Shown piece by piece: positions 16,143 through 24,677 of a stretch of DNA of 39,397 nt. Below the pieces are notes generated by a model. That model saw nothing but the letters and a program-made list of their open reading frames with translations. It had not been told where the DNA came from and made no database searches. Position 1 is the stretch's first letter. Every line of letters begins with the position of its first letter. The stretch lies in assembly GCA_903825645.1 (NCBI GenBank), contig CAIKBL010000075.1, forward strand, positions 1-39,397. Reading direction: 5' to 3'. A program made the position numbers and the translations under genes. Source of the stretch: an uncultured Pseudomonadota bacterium (lineage in GTDB: Bacteria; Pseudomonadota; Gammaproteobacteria; Ga0077536).

Positions 16143-17291
16143 TTACTGGCCGACGGCGATACGCACAATCTTCCCGAGTTTGGTGGTTTGGCGAGGGGCC
16201 GGCTCATGAGCACCCGCGGATGCCGCAGACAACCCGTCCGGAAGAGTCGCCATCGGGGTGGCTATCTTGCCGGAGGAGGGCGCGATAGACCGTGTAGGTG
16301 CGGCCGGTGGCGTCGCCAACCCTGCAGCGCCGACGGGCGGGGTGGCAGATAGTTTAAGGGCTTCGTGAATAGGTGCCGCGGGTGATTTCTCGAGCGGCGG
16401 TTTCGCGGTCTTGGTGGCTTTGCCGTCGTCCCTATCCTCGGTCGCATTCTCGGCCGCCTTGTTCATCACGATGATCGTGATCCGCCGATTAGCCGGTCCG
16501 AAGGGGTGCTCTTTGTCGAACAGGACCGAAGAGGCCAGCCCGACCACGCGGCTGATCTTCGGTTCGCTCACGCCCGCGGCCATCAATTCGCGACGCGCCG
16601 CATTGGCCCGGTCGGCGGACAACTCCCAATTACTGTAACCGTTGCTGCTGGCGTAAGGGGTCTTGTCGGTGTGCCCGGAAATACTGATCTTATTCGGGAC
16701 CTCATTAATCACCGTGCTCACTTCATGCAGGAGACTGCGCATGTAGTTTTCAAGGACGGGACTGCCTTGCGCAAACATCGCCCGGTTTTCTTTGTCGATG
16801 AGCTGAATTCTCAGGCCTTCGCTGGTGATATCCAACAGCAATTGATCTTTGAACGGCTTCAGGGCCTGACTTGCTTCCACGGAGGCCTTCAGCTGGATCA
16901 TGAGCTCTTCCATGCGTGCTTGTTCTGCCTTGGCGGCAATCGCCTCAGCATCCTCCAGCGTCGGGATCCCCTTACCTTCGATTTCTTCGTCAGACTGTCG
17001 AGCCTGATTCGACGGTGAGGGACCTTGTCCGGCGAGGATGCCAGAGCCGCCATCAAGCACGATGTTCGCGCCAGTGCCCCCGGGACCGTTCGCGGCGACC
17101 GGATCTTTCATGTAATCGGAGATGGACGCGCGCTGCTCCGGGGTCGTCGAACCCAGGAGCCACATCAGCATGAAGAACGCCATCATGGCGGTGACGAAGT
17201 CGGCGAAGGCCACCTTCCACGCCCCCCCGTGGTGACCATGCCCACCCTTTTTAATGCGCTTGACGATGATCGGGGGCGATTCAATCGACAT
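16143..17291 (-). CDS. motB: Flagellar motor stator protein MotB
   Basis: A 382-residue stator subunit. A short basic, His/Gly-rich cytoplasmic N-terminus precedes one membrane helix (AWKVAFADFVTAMMAFFML). It contains D31, the conserved proton-carrying aspartate of MotB. A linker and plug-like region follow, then an OmpA-type peptidoglycan-binding domain from about residue 180 to 285 (ISGHTDKTPYA, ELSADRANAARREL, GPANRRITI). The last ~90 residues are Ala/Pro-rich. The conserved Asp and lack of a PomB-like signature suggest proton rather than sodium coupling. It lies 41 bases downstream of motA on the same strand. Together they would form the force-generating stator ring of the flagellar motor. 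Confidence 0.95.
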   Translation of the reverse strand: MSIESPPIIVKRIKKGGHGHHGGAWKVAFADFVTAMMAFFMLMWLLGSTTPEQRASISDYMKDPVAANGPGGTGANIVLDGGSGILAGQGPSPSNQARQSDEEIEGKGIPTLEDAEAIAAKAEQARMEELMIQLKASVEASQALKPFKDQLLLDITSEGLRIQLIDKENRAMFAQGSPVLENYMRSLLHEVSTVINEVPNKISISGHTDKTPYASSNGYSNWELSADRANAARRELMAAGVSEPKISRVVGLASSVLFDKEHPFGPANRRITIIVMNKAAENATEDRDDGKATKTAKPPLEKSPAAPIHEALKLSATPPVGAAGLATPPAAPTRSIAPSSGKIATPMATLPDGLSAASAGAHEPAPRQTTKLGKIVRIAVGQ

Positions 17292-17332
17292 CGGCTGCTC
17301 TTACCCGCGCGTGGGCGGTCACGGCGTCCCGC

Positions 17333-18187
17333 TCATTTTCGCTTAACGTGCTCTTCCAGTTCCCTGAAAGAGGGGCGCTCGGTAGAAAAAATGGCCTTGC
17401 GGCCGAATTCCACCGCTATCTGGGGCGAATAGCCCTGCTGTGAGGCTAGCAGAGCCGTCTTGATGACTTTGAAAAATTGCGCCTCGTCGCGTGCGAGATG
17501 TTCCACGCTGGTCGCCACCGGGCCGATGAGACCGTAGGCGAGGAGGATCCCGAGGAAAGTCCCGACCAGCGCCGAGGCCACATGGTGGCCGATTTCTTTT
17601 GCGGGCCCATCCAGCGCGCCCATCGTGATGACGATGCCGAGGACTGCCGCCACAATCCCGAAGCCAGGCAAACCGTCCGCAACCCGGCTCAGGGCGGAGG
17701 CCGGTTGTGCCCCCTCTTCGTGATGGGTGTCGAGCTCCACGTCCATCAGATTTTCGAGTTCGAAGGCATTCTTGATGCTGCCGCTGACCATGAACCTCAG
17801 GTAGTCCGTCAGGAACTCAACGGCATGATGGTCATGCGCAATGACCGGGTATTTTTCAAAGATAGGGCTCTTGTCGGGCTCTTCGACATCGGCTTCCAGC
17901 GACATCATGCCTTCTTTCCGCGCCTTGGCGAGGAGATCATAAACTAGGGCTAGCGCGTCCATGTAAAGGCTCTTTTTGTATTTCGAGCCTTTGAGCAGCG
18001 CCGGCAGACTCGCCGCGGCGGCCTTGATGACCTTGATCGGATTGGAGATGCAGAAGGCGCCGAAGGCGGCGCCCCCGATCACGACCAGTTCGAAGGGTTG
18101 CCAGAGCGCGAGGAGATTCCCTCCCAGAAGGGTGAAGCCGCCCGCGACGCTACCAAAAACAACGAGGATCCCGACAAGGACATTCAT
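17333..18187 (-). CDS. motA: Flagellar motor stator protein MotA
   Basis: A 284-residue inner-membrane protein with four hydrophobic segments: two at the N-terminus (VLVGILVVFGSVAGGF; FELVVIGGAAFGAF) and two at about residues 165-225. A long cytoplasmic loop between them, rich in charged residues, contacts the rotor in studied homologues. The conserved Pro appears in DGLPGFGIVAAVLGI and a second in LIGPVATSVEH. I chose the ATG at 18187. A TTG six bases further upstream is the only alternative. Transcription probably starts from the sigma-28-like promoter at 18231-18257. Partner of MotB in a stator complex; forms an operon with it. No chemotaxis genes are in the window. Confidence 0.95.
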   Translation of the reverse strand: MNVLVGILVVFGSVAGGFTLLGGNLLALWQPFELVVIGGAAFGAFCISNPIKVIKAAAASLPALLKGSKYKKSLYMDALALVYDLLAKARKEGMMSLEADVEEPDKSPIFEKYPVIAHDHHAVEFLTDYLRFMVSGSIKNAFELENLMDVELDTHHEEGAQPASALSRVADGLPGFGIVAAVLGIVITMGALDGPAKEIGHHVASALVGTFLGILLAYGLIGPVATSVEHLARDEAQFFKVIKTALLASQQGYSPQIAVEFGRKAIFSTERPSFRELEEHVKRK

Positions 18188-18230
18188 GTGCAAATAAACC
18201 GTTGAGTTTCATTGGGCTTCACTCGATGAC

Positions 18231-18257
18231 TTATCGGCGAGGTCGCGGGGGTCTTGA
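18231..18257 (-). promoter_or_regulatory. Sigma-28 (FliA)-type promoter for motAB
   Basis: Read on the minus strand the site is TCAAG, 14 bases, then GCCGATAA. The -10 element is a perfect match to the flagellar sigma-28 consensus GCCGATAA and the -35 matches TAAAG at four of five positions, with exact consensus spacing. It would give a leader of roughly 35-40 bases before the motA ATG. Confidence 0.8.
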
Positions 18258-18272
18258 GGCCGCAGGCGACGC

Positions 18273-18299
18273 TAAAGCCGGTTGCGCGACGGTCGCTAA
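18273..18299 (+). promoter_or_regulatory. Sigma-28-like promoter for the REC-GGDEF-EAL gene
   Basis: TAAAG (18273-18277) is a perfect sigma-28 -35 element. After exactly 14 bases comes GTCGCTAA (18292-18299), matching GCCGATAA at six of eight positions. It faces right, about 40 bases before the ATG at 18343. It is weaker than the motAB promoter but has the same architecture in the same intergenic region. Confidence 0.55.
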
Positions 18300-18342
18300 A
18301 TCAGTCACTCAGCGATGCGACTAATCGAGTCCCCTAGATACG

Positions 18343-20133
18343 ATGCTCCTCAGCCTGTCCTTAAATCAGCCGCCGACCACGCGAAGCGACAACGTGCTGT
18401 CGCTGCTGCTCGTGGAAGATCATCCGGGTGATGCCTTGCTCATCCGGACACTGCTGCTTGAGGCCGCGCCCCGCAGCCTCCAGATCCAGGTGGCGCCCAC
18501 CCTGGCGGAGGCGTGTCGGCAGTTGCGGGGCACCCCGGTTGATGCGGTCTTGAGCGATCTCGACCTGCCCGACTGCGAGGGGTTCGATACCTTAAGGGAG
18601 CTCCTGCAAGCGACCGAAACGATACCGATACTCGTCCTGACACACTGCGAAGAAGAGGCGTTCGGCCTGGAACTGATCAAACGGGGGGCGAGTGATCACC
18701 TGATCAAAGGGCAGGTAGACGGTCGACTTCTTTTGAAGGCCATCCGCTATGCGATCGAACGCAAGGAAACTGAACGACGTTTCCAAATACTTTCCCGGTT
18801 TGATCGACTGACTGGATTGGCTAATCGCGAACATTTCGGGGAGCGCTTCGCACAGGCCATCGGGCGGGCGGAGCGTTCGGGTCGATTCGTCGCGTTGCTG
18901 TTTCTCGATCTGGACCGCTTTAAATCGGTCAATGACACCTTGGGCCATATGGTCGGTGATACGCTGCTGGTGGAAGTCGCTCATCGACTTCAGAACTGCG
19001 TCAGAAAGGTCGACACCATTGCCCGGCTAGGGGGCGACGAATTTACCGTCATTCTAGAGGAGCTCGAGAATACCTCGGATGCGCAAGTAGTTTGCGATAA
19101 AATTATTAAAGCGCTAGAAACGCCTTTTCTGATCCTGAACCACGAGCTCTATGTCACGACCAGTATCGGGATTACGTTCTATCCGTCGGATGATCTCACC
19201 CCGCATGATTTGTTGCGCAACGCCGATGCGGCCATGTACCGGGCCAAAGATGAGGGCCGTAACAAGTTTCACGTGTTCACTTCTGACCTCAATGTGAAAG
19301 CACAGCGGCGGCTGGGACTTGAATCCGCGTTGCGCCATGCGATCGACCGCGACGAATTACACTTGTGCTATCAACCGACCCTGGATGTGCATACCGGTGT
19401 GGTGCTGGGCGCGGAGGCGCTGTTGCGTTGGAACCACCCGCAGTTGGGTAGTGTGTCGCCACTCGAGATGATCCCGATAGCGGAAGACACGGGCTTAATC
19501 GTGCCCATTGGTGCCTGGGTGCTCAGACGGGCCAGCCTGGATGCCCGACAGTGGCAACTCGCGGGCTTTCCGACCTTACGCGTCGCGGTCAATCTTTCGG
19601 CCCGGCAATTTCGCGGACAAGACCTCTTCGGCACCGTTTGCGCGGCGCTGGAAGAAGCCGATCTCAAGCCCGAGCTTTTGCAACTCGAAATCACCGAATC
19701 GCTGTTAATGGAAGATACCGATCGCAGTATCGCGGCACTGCGGGCGCTGAAATCGCTGGGGCTGGGTATTTATCTAGACGATTTTGGGACCGGCTATTCG
19801 TCGCTGGCCTATCTGAAACGATTCCCGTTGGATGGACTCAAGATTGATCGCTCCTTTGTTCGAGATCTGCCACACGATAGCGAGGACGAGGCGATCGCAC
19901 GCGCCATTCTGGCGCTCAGCACCGCCTTGCGCCTGCGGGTGGTGGCAGAGGGCGTAGAAAACACGGAACAATTCGATTTTCTGCGCAATGAGGGCTGCGA
20001 CGAGGCACAGGGTTTCCTCTTTTCCCGTCCGTTGGTGCGCACCGATTTCATGGAATGGCTCAAAAAATCGACCAAGCCCCCGCAAGCGGGCGTTGTGCGC
20101 CGGCTGCAGGCCGACCGCCGCCGTAAGGCCTGA
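18343..20133 (+). CDS. Response regulator with GGDEF and EAL domains (c-di-GMP turnover)
   Basis: A 596-residue soluble protein. Residues ~19-130 form a receiver domain with phospho-acceptor D72 in VLSDLDLPD and a conserved Lys in HLIKG. Residues ~150-310 form a GGDEF domain with an intact RLGGDEF active site near residue 230 and DLDRFKSVND as the metal/GTP motif. Residues ~325-570 form an EAL domain with EALLRW, VNLSARQF, LEITES, DDFGTGYSS, KIDRSF and AEGVE all present. Both catalytic halves thus look active, so the net direction (c-di-GMP synthesis or breakdown) cannot be told. No histidine kinase gene is adjacent. It diverges from motAB, with a sigma-28-like promoter in front, which suggests expression with late flagellar genes. 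No clear ribosome-binding site. Confidence 0.93.
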   Translation: MLLSLSLNQPPTTRSDNVLSLLLVEDHPGDALLIRTLLLEAAPRSLQIQVAPTLAEACRQLRGTPVDAVLSDLDLPDCEGFDTLRELLQATETIPILVLTHCEEEAFGLELIKRGASDHLIKGQVDGRLLLKAIRYAIERKETERRFQILSRFDRLTGLANREHFGERFAQAIGRAERSGRFVALLFLDLDRFKSVNDTLGHMVGDTLLVEVAHRLQNCVRKVDTIARLGGDEFTVILEELENTSDAQVVCDKIIKALETPFLILNHELYVTTSIGITFYPSDDLTPHDLLRNADAAMYRAKDEGRNKFHVFTSDLNVKAQRRLGLESALRHAIDRDELHLCYQPTLDVHTGVVLGAEALLRWNHPQLGSVSPLEMIPIAEDTGLIVPIGAWVLRRASLDARQWQLAGFPTLRVAVNLSARQFRGQDLFGTVCAALEEADLKPELLQLEITESLLMEDTDRSIAALRALKSLGLGIYLDDFGTGYSSLAYLKRFPLDGLKIDRSFVRDLPHDSEDEAIARAILALSTALRLRVVAEGVENTEQFDFLRNEGCDEAQGFLFSRPLVRTDFMEWLKKSTKPPQAGVVRRLQADRRRKA

Positions 20134-20524
20134 ACAACCTCGCCCCTCGACTCCCCGCTGGACTCTTCGCGATTTTTACGTTCAACTGTGGCAAGCACCC
20201 AACAAGTTAAGGGACTTGTCTCGGTATTTTAGGTTCTTTGCTTGCAATAACCCCGTTATCAAATAGAATGCTGTGGTATTTCTAGCATAATAAAAGAAGA
20301 ACGAGCGGCGTTACGGTGTAGAGTTCGGCTTGCGCACCGGGGTAAAAACCCGGACGCGCGCCGAGTGGGTGAGGGCGCTCCTTCACGCACTGTATGAGTC
20401 GCCGGGTGTGGAGCCCACTGTTGTATTGTTGCACGCGTACAACGCGCCGACAGCGGGCGTGGCGATAAGGCAGACACAAAAAAATGCCGCGCCGCACATT
20501 TAACGAATCTTGTTGAGCGAGAGC
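20134..20524 (+). other. Intergenic region and structured leader of squalene-hopene cyclase
   Basis: About 390 bases without a gene. Downstream of the promoter at 20242-20269 the leader has several hairpins. One is CCGGG/CCCGG near 20336-20352 with a GTAAAAA loop. Another is an extended hairpin at 20364-20391, where AGTG pairs with CACT and GTGA with TCAC around GGGCGCTCC. A third is a looser TTGTA/TACAA stem near 20422-20443. I recognise no known riboswitch class. Confidence 0.4.
20242..20269 (+). promoter_or_regulatory. Sigma-70-type promoter with an embedded palindrome, upstream of shc
   Basis: TTGCAA (20242-20247), a 16-base spacer and TAGAAT (20264-20269) make a good housekeeping promoter. 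Within the spacer lies ATAAC-CCC-GTTAT (20247-20259), a perfect 5-bp inverted repeat that overlaps the -35 end and could be an operator. The transcript would carry a leader of about 250 bases before squalene-hopene cyclase. Confidence 0.5.
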
Positions 20525-22588
20525 ATGAACGAACGATTTGACGTCACTGCACATTTAATCGCCGGACAGCGTGCGGAGTTCCGCTACGATCCGTTTCAGT
20601 CGTCGGCTCACGCCTCGGAACTTTCATCAGACCCGGTGCAGCTCGCCCTGACGCGATCGACGCAGGCAGTCTTGGGCGTTCAGGCGGCAGACGGGCATTG
20701 GCGCTACGACCTAGAAGCCGATGTCACTATCCCTTCCGAATATCTGTTTTTACACTATTTTCTGGGTGACGTTGACGCCGCACGGGAACAGCGGATTGCC
20801 AAATATCTGCGTCGGCGACAGCACGAAAACGGCAGCTGGCCACTCTATGAAGATGGCCCGGGCGATCTGAGCGCCACGGTGAAGGCCTATTTTGCCCTCA
20901 AGCTCGCGGGCGATCTCCCCGATGCGCCGCACATGCTTCAGACCCGCAACTGGGTCCGCGCCAACGGCGGCGCCGAGCACGTTAACGTTTTCACGCGCGT
21001 CACGCTGGCGATGTTTGGTCAAATGCCCTGGCGGACCGTCCCGGCCATGCCGGTCGAAATGATGTACCTGCCGAAGTGGTGGTTCTTTAACCTGACCAAG
21101 GTCTCCTACTGGTCGCGCTGCGTGATCGTCCCGCTGCTGATCATTTTCGCGAAGAAGCCCGTCGTGACTCTGCGTCCAGCGCAAGGGATCCACGAGCTTT
21201 TCATCGCCCCGCCCGAGACGTTGCAGCACCTGGATAAATTTAAACCGGGCAAACTGCTGGCCAACGGCTTCCTGCTGGTCGACCGTCTGCTGAAGGCGCT
21301 AGACCCCCTGATGCCCAAGTTTTTCCGGGAAGGCGCCTTGCTGCGTGCGGAGCACTGGATGCGGGACCATACCCAGGGTAAGGGCGGCATTGGCGCGATT
21401 TATCCCGCGATGGCCAATGCAGCCGTTGCCTTGAAGCTCGTGGGCGCGCGGGATGATGATCCGGATTTGTGCCGAACCCTGCAGGCGATCGAGGATTTAG
21501 TCCTCGATGAGGACGATGAGACCTATTGTCAGCCCTGCGTATCGCCCATATGGGATACCTGTCTGGCGCTGTCAGCACTGACAGAATCGGGCGCGCCGCC
21601 GAGCCACCCTGCGGTGCGCCAAGCGGTTGACTGGTTGTTTGATCAGCAGATTTTTGTGCCCGGAGACTGGTGCGACCAAGCGAAAGGGCTGGTGCCCGGC
21701 GGTTGGGCGTTCCAATATGAAAACGACAAATATCCGGATGTCGATGACACGGGGATGGTGCTGATGGCGCTCCTGCGGGCGGGTGCACAGGACAACCCGC
21801 ACAAGCTCAAGCGCCTTAATCAGGGCGTTAACTGGCTGCTGGGCTTGCAAAATAAGGATGGTAGTTGGGGCGCCTTTGATATTGGCAACAACTACGAATA
21901 TCTGAACAACATTCCGTTCGCCGATCATGGCGCGCTGGTCGATCCCGGCACGGCTGATCTGACGGCGCGTTGTATCGAACTGCTGGCGATGCTGGGTCAC
22001 GATCGGACGTTCCCCCCGATAGCGCGTGCACTTGAGTTTCTCGAGCGCGAGCAGGAGGAGTGTGGCGCCTGGTATGGCCGGTGGGGCGTGAATTACATCT
22101 ACGGTACTTGGAGTGTCTTATCGGCGCTCGGGGTGCTCGGCGAAGATGCCGCCAAACCGTTTGTGCGCAAGGCCGTTGAGTGGCTCCACTCGGTGCAGAA
22201 AGAAGATGGTGGCTGGGGAGAGTCCTGCAACTCCTACGACGATCCGATGTTGAAGGGACATGGCGAGAGCACGGCCTCGCAGACCGCTTGGGCCCTGATT
22301 GGCCTGCTGGCTGTCGGCGAAGTGGATTCGCCGAGTGTGCGCCGTGGCATCGAATACCTGACGCGCACGCAAAACGCCGGGGGTGAATGGGACGAGCAGC
22401 TGTACACGGGGACCGGGTTCCCGCGGGTGTTCTATCTGCGTTACCATGGCTACAGCAAGTACTTTCCGCTGTGGGCACTGGCGAGCTACAGTCGACTGCG
22501 CCGCGGGTTGCCGACCCGCCAGCACGAAATTATCGCGCGTGGACCGATCGATATCGGTGCATTGCCGGTCATGAGCAGCTCCCGCTAA
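20525..22588 (+). CDS. shc: Squalene-hopene cyclase
   Basis: A 687-residue monotopic membrane enzyme that cyclises squalene to hopene/hopanol, the committed step of hopanoid synthesis. The catalytic acid motif D-x-D-D is present as DVDD at residues 405-408 (KYPDVDDTGMVL). Several QW-type repeats characteristic of triterpene cyclases are visible: LGVQAADGHWRY, RRRQHENGSWPLYEDG, LLGLQNKDGSWGAFD, HSVQKEDGGWGES and RTQNAGGEWDE. Length and motif order match full-length bacterial SHC. I chose the ATG at 20525; a TTG at 20510 is an alternative. No hpn genes or squalene synthase genes flank it, so the rest of the pathway must be elsewhere. A strong upstream promoter and a long leader suggest separate control. 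Confidence 0.95.
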   Translation: MNERFDVTAHLIAGQRAEFRYDPFQSSAHASELSSDPVQLALTRSTQAVLGVQAADGHWRYDLEADVTIPSEYLFLHYFLGDVDAAREQRIAKYLRRRQHENGSWPLYEDGPGDLSATVKAYFALKLAGDLPDAPHMLQTRNWVRANGGAEHVNVFTRVTLAMFGQMPWRTVPAMPVEMMYLPKWWFFNLTKVSYWSRCVIVPLLIIFAKKPVVTLRPAQGIHELFIAPPETLQHLDKFKPGKLLANGFLLVDRLLKALDPLMPKFFREGALLRAEHWMRDHTQGKGGIGAIYPAMANAAVALKLVGARDDDPDLCRTLQAIEDLVLDEDDETYCQPCVSPIWDTCLALSALTESGAPPSHPAVRQAVDWLFDQQIFVPGDWCDQAKGLVPGGWAFQYENDKYPDVDDTGMVLMALLRAGAQDNPHKLKRLNQGVNWLLGLQNKDGSWGAFDIGNNYEYLNNIPFADHGALVDPGTADLTARCIELLAMLGHDRTFPPIARALEFLEREQEECGAWYGRWGVNYIYGTWSVLSALGVLGEDAAKPFVRKAVEWLHSVQKEDGGWGESCNSYDDPMLKGHGESTASQTAWALIGLLAVGEVDSPSVRRGIEYLTRTQNAGGEWDEQLYTGTGFPRVFYLRYHGYSKYFPLWALASYSRLRRGLPTRQHEIIARGPIDIGALPVMSSSR

Positions 22589-22766
22589 GGCGAGTGCGCT
22601 TGGGGTGGTTCGGCCCCCGCTGGCGGCCACCGGTTGTGCGATTGCCCCGCGCGGTGGCGTCGCCCGGACACACACGCGAGTCCTCGCTAATTCTGATCTC
22701 AACACCAACAAGACGGCAAACCGGTCGGTGCGTACCGCGCGCCGATGGTAGACGGAGTGACTAGCC

Positions 22767-24563
22767 ATGTCGGATTACACCGCCCCCCTTGCTGATATGC
22801 AATTTGTGATTGAACGGCTCTGCGGCCTGGACACGGTGGCCGGTTTGCCGGCGTTTGCTGACGTCAATAGCGAACTGCTCGGGGCAATCCTGACCGAGGC
22901 TGGGACGCTGGCCAGCGAAGTACTGGCGCCGCTCAATCGGATGGGTGACAAGACGGGCGCACGTCTTGAGGCGTCCGGCGTGCAGATGCCGGCGGGTTGG
23001 CACGCGGCCTATCGACAATTTGTCGAGGGCGGTTGGAATGGCCTCAGCTTCTCGACCGACAGCGGCGGCCAGGGCTTGCCGAAGGTCGTGGCGACGGCCG
23101 TCGCCGAAATGTGGAACGCGGCCAATCTGTCATTCGCGCTGGGGCCGATGCTGACGGCGGGTGCGGCCGAAGCACTCGAACATCACGCCAGCCCGGCCTT
23201 GCGCCAGACCTATCTCGAAAAACTGGTGACCGGCCACTGGATGGGCACCATGAATCTGACCGAGCCGCAGGCGGGCTCTGATCTCAGTGCCGTGCGCGCG
23301 CGCGCGGTGCCCGAGGACGATCACTACCGCATCAGCGGGCAGAAGATCTACAGTCCCTATGGCGAGCACGATCTGACCGAGACCATCATTCATCTGGTCC
23401 TCGCGCGTCTCCCGGACGCGCCGGCGGGGACCCGGGGGATCTCCTTGTTCGTCGTGCCAAAATTTCTGGTCAACGCAGCGGGCGAACTGGGGATCCGGAA
23501 CGATGTGCGGTGTGCGTCGCTCGAACACAAGCTAGGGATCCACGGTAGCCCGACCGCCGTGCTGATCTATGGTGAGCAGGGCGGCGCTGTCGGCTATCTG
23601 GTGGGCGAGCCTAACCGCGGCCTGGAATACATGTTCACGATGATGAACAACGCCCGCCATGCGGTTGGTCTGGAAGGGGTCGCGGTGGCCGAAGGGGCGT
23701 ACCAAAAAGCGCTCCATTTCGCGCGTGAGCGGGTGCAAGGGCGACCTGTGGGGTATACGGGCCAGGACGTCCCGCCGATTATCGAACATCCGGACGTCAA
23801 ACGGATGTTGCTCACCATGAAAGCCGGCGTGGAAGCCATGCGGGCAGTGGCCTATGTCTGCGCACTTGCTTTTGACCTAGGGCGAGAGCACCCAGATCCG
23901 GCGGCGCGTGCCTACTGGGCCCGGCGCGGAGATTTCCTGACGCCGATCGTCAAGGGCTGGTGCACAGAGTTCGGCCTGGAGTTGGCCTCCGTCGGGGTCC
24001 AAATCCACGGCGGCATGGGTTTCATCGAGGAAACGGGGGCGGCGCAATATCTGCGGGATGCCCGCATCACGACCATCTATGAGGGTACCACCGGTATTCA
24101 GGCGCAAGATTTGGTGGGTCGCAAGACGGTCCGCGACGGCGGGCAGGGCGCCCGTGAACTGCTGGCGGAGATGCGGAGCGATGTCACGGCTTGGCGCACG
24201 GCCCCGGAGCCCCGCTTACAGACGCTGGCCGACGATCTCGCGGCGGCACTCGACCAGGTGCAGACGTCGATCACCTGGGTGATAGAAAGCCAGGCCACCG
24301 ATCCGCGGCTCGCGGCGGCCGCTTCGGTCAGTTATTTGAAGCTCTGGGGTATCGTCCTCGGCGGTTGGCAATTAGGCCGGGCAGCCGCCTTGTGCTTTGC
24401 CGATCTCCGCGAGGCTCGCGCGGAGACGAGCTTTGCGCAGCGTAAAATCGTCGCCAGCGAGTTTTTCATGACGCAGCTGGTGCCGCAGGTCGCGAGTCTC
24501 GCTCGCATCATCACCCGCGGCTCGCCGGCCGTTTTGATCCCGACGGCAGACGCGTTCGCCTGA
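22767..24563 (+). CDS. Acyl-CoA dehydrogenase, DmdC-like subfamily
   Basis: A 598-residue FAD-dependent acyl-CoA dehydrogenase. Its length (about 600, against about 380 for classical enzymes) and C-terminal extension match the group that includes 3-methylmercaptopropionyl-CoA dehydrogenase (DmdC). Seen in order: N-terminal helical domain, MGTMNLTEPQAGSDLS (flavin/substrate loop), YGEHDLTETIIHLVLARLP, then GISLFVVPKF, GLEYMFTMMNNARHAVGLEG, QIHGGMGFIEETGAAQYLRD and YEGTTGIQAQDLVGRK. The YEGT-type glutamate is the likely catalytic base. Many members act on ordinary medium/long acyl-CoAs, so the DMSP link is only suggestive. It follows shc by 178 bases and precedes the hydroxyacid operon by 114 bases, all on the plus strand. 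Confidence 0.88.
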   Translation: MSDYTAPLADMQFVIERLCGLDTVAGLPAFADVNSELLGAILTEAGTLASEVLAPLNRMGDKTGARLEASGVQMPAGWHAAYRQFVEGGWNGLSFSTDSGGQGLPKVVATAVAEMWNAANLSFALGPMLTAGAAEALEHHASPALRQTYLEKLVTGHWMGTMNLTEPQAGSDLSAVRARAVPEDDHYRISGQKIYSPYGEHDLTETIIHLVLARLPDAPAGTRGISLFVVPKFLVNAAGELGIRNDVRCASLEHKLGIHGSPTAVLIYGEQGGAVGYLVGEPNRGLEYMFTMMNNARHAVGLEGVAVAEGAYQKALHFARERVQGRPVGYTGQDVPPIIEHPDVKRMLLTMKAGVEAMRAVAYVCALAFDLGREHPDPAARAYWARRGDFLTPIVKGWCTEFGLELASVGVQIHGGMGFIEETGAAQYLRDARITTIYEGTTGIQAQDLVGRKTVRDGGQGARELLAEMRSDVTAWRTAPEPRLQTLADDLAAALDQVQTSITWVIESQATDPRLAAAASVSYLKLWGIVLGGWQLGRAAALCFADLREARAETSFAQRKIVASEFFMTQLVPQVASLARIITRGSPAVLIPTADAFA

Positions 24564-24677
24564 CGGCTTCTTAGGCACGCGGTGCGGGGCTGTCTGCACG
24601 TCGGAGTCGCACTGCGTCGGGGCCTTCTGTTATGGTGATCGCGCAGCACGCTGGGCTGCCTTGATGTGAGGAACAAG

